In this document: in pieces, positions 58,737 to 64,000 of the stretch
Layout: each line of letters begins with the position of its first letter
How positions within the stretch are numbered: position 1 is the first letter of the stretch
Source of the DNA: Bolinopsis microptera
Taxonomy: Eukaryota; Ctenophora; Tentaculata; Lobata; Bolinopsidae
Length of the DNA: 64,000 nucleotides
Assembly: GCF_026151205.1 (NCBI RefSeq)
Contig: NC_087072.1
Coordinates: 25,633,799 to 25,697,798, forward strand
Direction: 5' to 3'
Program-made: the position numbers and the translations under genes
Notes under the pieces: model-generated
Told to the model about the DNA's origin: nothing
The model's input: only the letters and a program-made list of their open reading frames with translations
Databases searched by the model: none

Positions 58737-59690
58737 AACTTATCAGGTACATGGTCAGTAACATTCAAACTTATCAGGTACATGGTCAGTAACATTCAAA
58801 CTTATCAGGTACATGGTTAGTAACACTCAAACTTATCAGGTACATGGTCAGTAACACTCAAACTTATCAGGTACATGGTCAGTAACACTCAAACTTATCA
58901 GGTACATGGTCACTAATACTCAAACTTATCAGGTACATGGTCAGTAACACTCAAATATACACTGCGTGTCATCAGGTAATGGTCAGTAACACTCAAATAT
59001 ACACTGCGTGTCATCAGGTAATGGTCAGTAACATTCAAACTTATCAGGTACATGGTCAGTAACATTCAAACTTATCAGGTACATGGTCAGTAACACTCAA
59101 ACTTATCAGGTACATGGTTAGTAACACTCAAACTTATCAGGTACATGGTCACTAATACTCAAATATACACTGCATGTCATCAGGTACATGATCAGTAACA
59201 CTCAAATATACACTGCATGTCATCAGGTACATGATCAGTAACACTCAAATATACACTGCATGTCATCAGGTACATGATCAGTAACACTCAAATATACACT
59301 GCATGTCATCAGGTACATGATCAGTAACACTCAAATATACACTGCATGTCATCAGGTACATGATCAGTAACACTCAAATATATACTGCATGTCATCAGGT
59401 ACATGGTCAGTAACACTCAAATATACACGGCATGTCATCAGGTACATGGTCAGTAACACTCAAATATACACTGCATGTCATCAGGTACATGGTCAGTAAC
59501 ACTCAAATATACACTGCATGTCATCAGGTACATGATCAGTAACACTCAAATATACACTGCATGTCATCAGGTACATGATCAGTAACACTCAAATATACAC
59601 TACATGTCATCAGGTACATGATCAGTAACATTCAAATATACACTGCATGTCATCAGGTACATGATCAGTAACATTCAAATGGGGTCCGGA
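58737..59690. repeat. Mosaic minisatellite of 31-bp and 43-bp units
   Basis: Short units (CACTCAAACTTATCAGGTAC plus ATGGTCAGTAA) dominate the left part, long units (CACTCAAATATACACTGCAT plus GTCATCAGGTACATGATCAGTAA) the right. The two share both ends, so one came from the other by an internal change. Confidence 0.93.
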
Positions 59691-60197
59691 CTCTAGGGCG
59701 TAAGACTCTAGGGCGTAAGACTCTAGGGCGGCGCCCTACAAAACAGGACTCTACGGCGTGAAAATATCTAAAGCGTGAAAAAAACAGGACTCTAGGGCGT
59801 GAAATATAATTTTTATATTTTCGATCAAAATGAATCTAATTTCATTTTTAATAAGGATGTCCGTTGTCACAGGTTCACAGGGAGTATTTATCTCGACCTA
59901 AGATACAGCCAATGAAATGTAACACTGACTGAGCATAACGAAAGCGGATTAAACTTATTTCAAAACAATACTGTACTATTATAGTATGCATATTTGATAT
60001 TATATACATATATAATATAGAGTCCCGGTCCCATACATAATGATAAACTTTAAATGTAAACAATACTGATAGCTAGTGTCTTAGAGGTGGGAAGCTGTCA
60101 GTCACCAACATTTTATTGTCAAATTATAAAAGCTCACCAACACACCCTGTACAGTAAAGAAAGATGTTTATAATCAAAACAATAACAATAAAAACAT
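59691..60197. other. Short repeats then plain AT-rich sequence
   Basis: GACTCTAGGGCGTAA-type units at 59690-59810. Nothing recognised from 59811 to 60197. Confidence 0.5.
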
Positions 60198-60200
60198 GAT

Positions 60201-60721
60201 CTAGTGTCTGTGAGTTCGAACACCCTAGATACTGTGATAAGTACTGCCGCTTTGGTACTCAGCGTAACTTCGGGTGCAATAAGGGTTCCAGCTGCAAGTT
60301 CTTTCACCCCGTGCTCTGTAAGTTCTCTGTCAAGAACAAGCTGTGTACTAACTCAGAGTGCACATTTATCCACCTGAAAGGGACCCGGAGAAAGGAGAAT
60401 GGTGATGCTCCTCGGCCCAAGAAAGGTGATAAAGCTGCCCCCGCCCCTACAGCTACCCAGGATTCTACCTCAGTTGCTGATTATGGGGCTTCTTTTTTAG
60501 AGTTAGCGAGACTGATGGACAGGATGCAAACTTGCTTCACTCGGGAAATCTCGGAAATCCGTGCCAGTCTCCGCCCCAACCCTCAATACCAGTTTCCCCC
60601 ACCACACCTTCAGTCAGGATTGGCGTACCCACAGCGCCAGTACCCCTATCCGACACCTCTGCTCCCTACCCATGCCCAGATGATGCAGAACGTGCCCACT
60701 ATTCCTCATGCCTTGTCTTAA
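60201..60721 (+). pseudogene. LINE ORF1 with CCCH zinc fingers
   Basis: The frame is open from a TGA at 60198. It contains YCRFGTQRNFGCNKGSSCKF plus FH, and LCKFSVKNKLCTNSECTFIH, two CCCH fingers, then a low-complexity proline and glutamine tail ending at TAA 60719. The N-terminus is missing by truncation. Confidence 0.72.
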
Positions 60722-63554
60722 ACGTGCAGTCCATGAATCCGAGCGCTTCAAGTACAAGCCGTTGGAAGGTGCCCGATATTTCCGCTTACATTAACGATGA
60801 ACGAGCGAGAAATCAGTATCCAGTCTCCCGATGTGACCGAAGTGGGCGGGTCGGAGGCGGAGTTTTGCTCTATTCCCACATCAACATACCTGTAAGTGAG
60901 TGTGATACGTTTGATGATGGTACCTGCGAGGGTTTATTTTGCAGATTCAGCACGATTAATACATGTGTTGTAGTGGCTTATCGACCCCCAAATGCCCCCC
61001 TCAGCAGTTTCAACTCACTTTTGGAGTTTATCTCCACGTGTATTCACCGTGTTAATGATGAAAGCTACGATATTATGCTCACAGGTGACTACAACTTACC
61101 CTCAATAGACTGGCAGACTGTATCCGTGTCGTCAGGAGGTTCCAGTGAGACCCAGCTATCAGCTCACTCCCTTCTCAACTTCATGGCCAAGCATCTGCTG
61201 AGTCAATACGTCCTTTGTCCAACCAGGGGTAACAATGTTCTAGACTTGTTCATCACGAATAACAGCAGACTTGTTACTAATGTTCAGGCACAAGCTACCT
61301 CACTGTCTGACCATCATCTGGTGGATGTAATGCTCGCTACCAATCCGCTATCCCGAAAGGAGGCTACCATCCCTAAGTTTGACGAAAGTAGCTTCAGGTC
61401 TCTTGACTTTTTTAAGGCGGATTTTGATGCACTAAAGGAGGAGTTACAGGAAGTTAACTGGTCTCAGCTTCGTGACTCATGCTCCTTTGAGGAGTTTCCT
61501 GCTCTTTTTACGGAGACCCTGTTCCAGATTTGCTGTTCGTGTGTTCCTCAGAAATCGGTGCCCTCTGGACGTCCTAAGCACAGCAACGCGTTGAGACGGA
61601 AATGCAACCGGCAAAAAGCACGACTCCAAGCATTAATTGACAAGAATGCTTCAGAAGACCAGATCAAGGCAGTCAGGAATAAAGTTGCACTCTTACAGTA
61701 CGACATCATGACTGCACATACCAAGAAACTGGATGAGAAGGAGAACAGAGCCATCGAGAAGATTAAAAGTAATCCGAAGTTCTTCTATAGTTATGCCCGA
61801 TCCCTCTCAACTATCAAATCCAGTATTAACATGCTATTTGATGCAAACCAGGAGATCACTACTGACACAAAGCAGATGGCGGACTTACTTCAGGAGCAGT
61901 TTAGCTCCGTGTTCAGTGATCCAAGCTCTCCTGATATCAAGGACCCAGATTTCCCGTTACCTATGATCGAACATCCGCAAACTCTTGAAGATTTTTGCAT
62001 CATGGATGACGATATCATATCTGCAATTGGGAATATTCCTCCTAACTCTGCTAGCGGACCTGATGGAATACCTGCTAACCTCTTAAAGAGCTGTGCAAAA
62101 GAGATGTGCGAGCCGATACGGCTCATCAGGAGCGAATCCTTTGAGCGTGGTGAAGTACCTAAGTTCTACAAAGATACCTACATCACTCCTCTATACAAAA
62201 AGGATGATCGGGCGAAAGCTGTCAACTACCGGCCGGTGGCGCTCACATCTCACGTTATTAAAGTGTACGAACGCATACTGCGTGGCAAGATGGTTAGCTT
62301 CATAGAGAAGAACGGATTACTCTGTGATAATCAACATGGCTTTCGATCTGGGCGGAGCTGTCTCACCCAACTGCTCAGTCACGTTGATGACATTGTTCAA
62401 GGATTGGTGAAAAACGCTGATACTGACGCCATATACCTTGACTTTGCGAAAGCATTTGATAAAGTGGATCACCGACTGCTTATTAAGAAGCTTAGAAGAA
62501 TGGGAATTCACGAAAAGGTGGTGTCGTGGATCGAATCCTTCTTAAGTGACCGCACACAGTGTGTTGTGTTGGACGGGATGTCATCACTTGCTGCAGCAAT
62601 CATAAGCGGAGTGCCACAGGGTACAGTTTTGGGCCCGCTGCTTTTCATTTTGTTCATTAATGACATGAAGCTGTGCATCACAGGATGTGTCATTAGATTC
62701 TTTGCTGACGATACACGGATTTTGAGGCACATCTATACACTTGAAGATGCAAGTATACTGCAAAATGATCTCAACTCTGTCATCGACTGGGCAAGATGCA
62801 ATAACATGTCATTGCATGAGGATAAATTTGAGATACTCGTGCACAAACACTGTCCCCGAAACAGCTTGCAAGACCTCCCGTTTGCCATCCTGACGCAAAC
62901 TTATCAAGTTTCGCATGGTAACATAATGTACCCTACGGATGCAGTCAAAGACCTGGGGGTTTTGATCTCGGCGGACTTGTCTTGGAGCTCCCATGTTACT
63001 ATGATAGCAGATCGTGCCCGTAAAGTTGCCTCTTGGGTTCTGAGCGCTTTTAGATCGAGAAACAAGATCACTATGCTGACCCTCTACAAGTCATTAGTCA
63101 GAAGCCATCTCGAGTACTGTTGTCCCCTCTGGAATTCAACTAAGCAAGCTGATATCGCTGAGCTAGAGGGAGTACAACGTACATTTACGTCCAAAATACA
63201 TGGTGTGCAACATCTGAACTATTGGCAGATACTGAAGGCCTTAAAATTGATGTCACTTCAACGGAGGAGAGAACGTTACACTATCATTCATATGTGGAAG
63301 ATCCTACACAAGAAGTGTCCTAATGATGTCAACGTTCAGTTTACAGATACACTCCGTTATGGCCAGAAAGCAGTAGTCCCTAGCTTGTCAACGTCCAGTA
63401 GCCAAAGGAATCAATCGATCTTTGACAGCTCATTTGTAGTGATGGGGCCTCGATTGTGGAACATCATTCCCGCAAACCTGCACCTTATCGAGGACCCCCT
63501 ACGCTTCAAGTCATTGTTGACGGAGTTTGTTACATCTATTCCGGACGAACCTCC

Positions 63555-63555
<1 letters not shown>
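60712..63555 (+). pseudogene. LINE ORF2: endonuclease (deleted) and reverse transcriptase
   Basis: It begins with LNVQSMNPSASS of the endonuclease, then jumps to SRCDRSGRVGGGVLLYS; the block that normally holds the E-T-W catalytic glutamate is missing, an apparent internal deletion. GDYNLPSIDW and SLSDHHLVDV remain. RT: NYRPVALTSHVIK, HGFRSGRSCLTQLL, LDFAKAFDKVDH, GVPQGTVLGPLLF, FADDTR. The C-terminus LEYCCPLW, LEGVQRTFT, LQRRRERYT matches the fragment at 18.7-19.2 kb. The frame ends in a run of phenylalanines because of the neighbouring poly(T). Confidence 0.85.
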
Positions 63556-63585
<30 letters not shown>

Positions 63586-64000
63586 TAATTTTTATTTTTT
63601 TTAAAGAGAGGCTGGGCATAGAAAGCCCACTAGAGGATAGCATTAAGATGCTTTGCCTACCTCTGGGATGAGGGGGGGTTTATCGGAGACAACAGTGTGA
63701 ATTGTGGAGGACGGTGGTGGTAATGATCTGAATGGGAATACCGCGCTTTGGTACCAGATGAGTTAATAAATCAGTTAGGCAAGGCTGCATATAGGCATAT
63801 GTAATGTGTTAATGCGCTAAGTTACGCCAGTCTGATCCAGTTCTTCTGGTACTATTAAGCGTTTGGTGCGGTTTGTGAAGTTGACGATTGTGGTAATGTG
63901 GTGGTTGTCGAATATGTCGTTGACCGAGAGGTAGTAGTCCCGAAAGTATTGACCTCTTAGTTGGGCAATAGCTGGGCACTGTCCAAGAAAGTGTGAGACA
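63556..64000 (-). mobile_element. 3' end of another LINE, with poly(A) tail, running off the window
   Basis: On the minus strand it ends in a poly(A) stretch (poly T at 63556-63602). It is inserted in the 3' end of the preceding LINE. Its 3' UTR is about 215 bp. Confidence 0.75.
63817..63999 (-). CDS. LINE reverse transcriptase C-terminus (partial)
   Basis: The frame reads VSHFLGQCPAIAQLRGQYFR and continues to RTKRLIVPEELDQTGVT and a stop. The HFLxxCP element is typical of the end of Jockey/I-type RT proteins. The rest lies beyond the window. Confidence 0.7.
   Translation of the reverse strand, partial: VSHFLGQCPAIAQLRGQYFRDYYLSVNDIFDNHHITTIVNFTNRTKRLIVPEELDQTGVT

Larger units (their letters stand above)
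60198..63556 (+). mobile_element. LINE with CCCH-finger ORF1, 5'-truncated, endonuclease-defective
   Basis: ORF1 and ORF2 overlap in different frames. The RT is complete but the endonuclease lacks a middle piece, and the 3' end is cut by the poly(A) end of another LINE at about 63556. It belongs to the same family as the fragment at 18618-19206. Confidence 0.85.

Noticed and set aside
58737-59690. CRISPR-like array
   Set aside because: Units are contiguous with no unique spacers, and the genome is clearly eukaryotic; it is a minisatellite.

Overview
The window looks like an AT-rich metazoan nuclear genome. Genes have many short exons with GT-AG introns, several encode secreted proteins with signal peptides, and half of the window is transposon or tandem repeat. 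The gene set (two BPI/LBP lipid-binding proteins, a TRPC-type channel, PCD, kynurenine aminotransferase, thrombospondin-type and sushi-type secreted proteins) and the element set (Penelope-like, CR1-type LINEs with esterase and PHD modules) suggest a marine invertebrate, perhaps a cnidarian. That placement is an inference; nothing here fixes a species.

Layout. 2119-10346 (minus): an 11-exon BPI/LBP gene (copy A) with a complete two-exon TRPC-type channel gene nested on the opposite strand in intron 8 and a pogo-like transposon remnant in intron 2. 10.4-15.2 kb: minisatellites rich in CACGTG, a 755-bp inverted-repeat element and hairpins. 15224-16526 (minus): a small secreted sushi-domain gene whose first intron is almost only a 28-bp tandem repeat. 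17178-26111: two 5'-truncated Penelope-like elements head to head, each broken by a LINE; one LINE (20166-24848) has an intact PHD-endonuclease-RT reading frame and a CAACA target duplication. 27.9-31.3 kb: a secreted protein gene ending in an 84-bp tandem array, and a PCD gene whose coding sequence is interrupted by exactly 13 copies of a 53-bp piece of its own exon. 33524-36092 (minus): a five-exon secreted TSP1-repeat gene. 37562-41674 (minus): BPI/LBP copy B. 41771-43995: a 2225-bp noncoding TIR element just upstream of copy B. 44342-46783 (minus): kynurenine aminotransferase. 47-52.4 kb: a CR1-type LINE split by a 1.3-kb insertion carrying only a LINE ORF1. 52.5-59.7 kb: satellites, foldbacks and minisatellites. 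60.2-64 kb: a CCCH-ORF1 LINE ended by the poly(A) end of another LINE.

Reconstructed coding lengths are all multiples of three (BPI-A 1572 nt, BPI-B 1584, TRPC 2229, PCD 372, aminotransferase 1233, TSP1 gene 1449, sushi gene 810), which supports the exon models. The host genes do not form an operon. Two BPI-like proteins and three other secreted proteins would fit an extracellular or innate-defence neighbourhood, but that is inference.

The most unusual theme is local tandem duplication at exon-intron borders: in PCD, in BPI-B exon 8, in TSP1-gene exon 4, in the sushi gene intron 1 and in the last exon of the secreted protein at 28 kb. In PCD the repeat junctions read AG|GT and splicing the first junction to the last would restore the protein exactly, as expected for an intron born by tandem duplication of an exonic segment.
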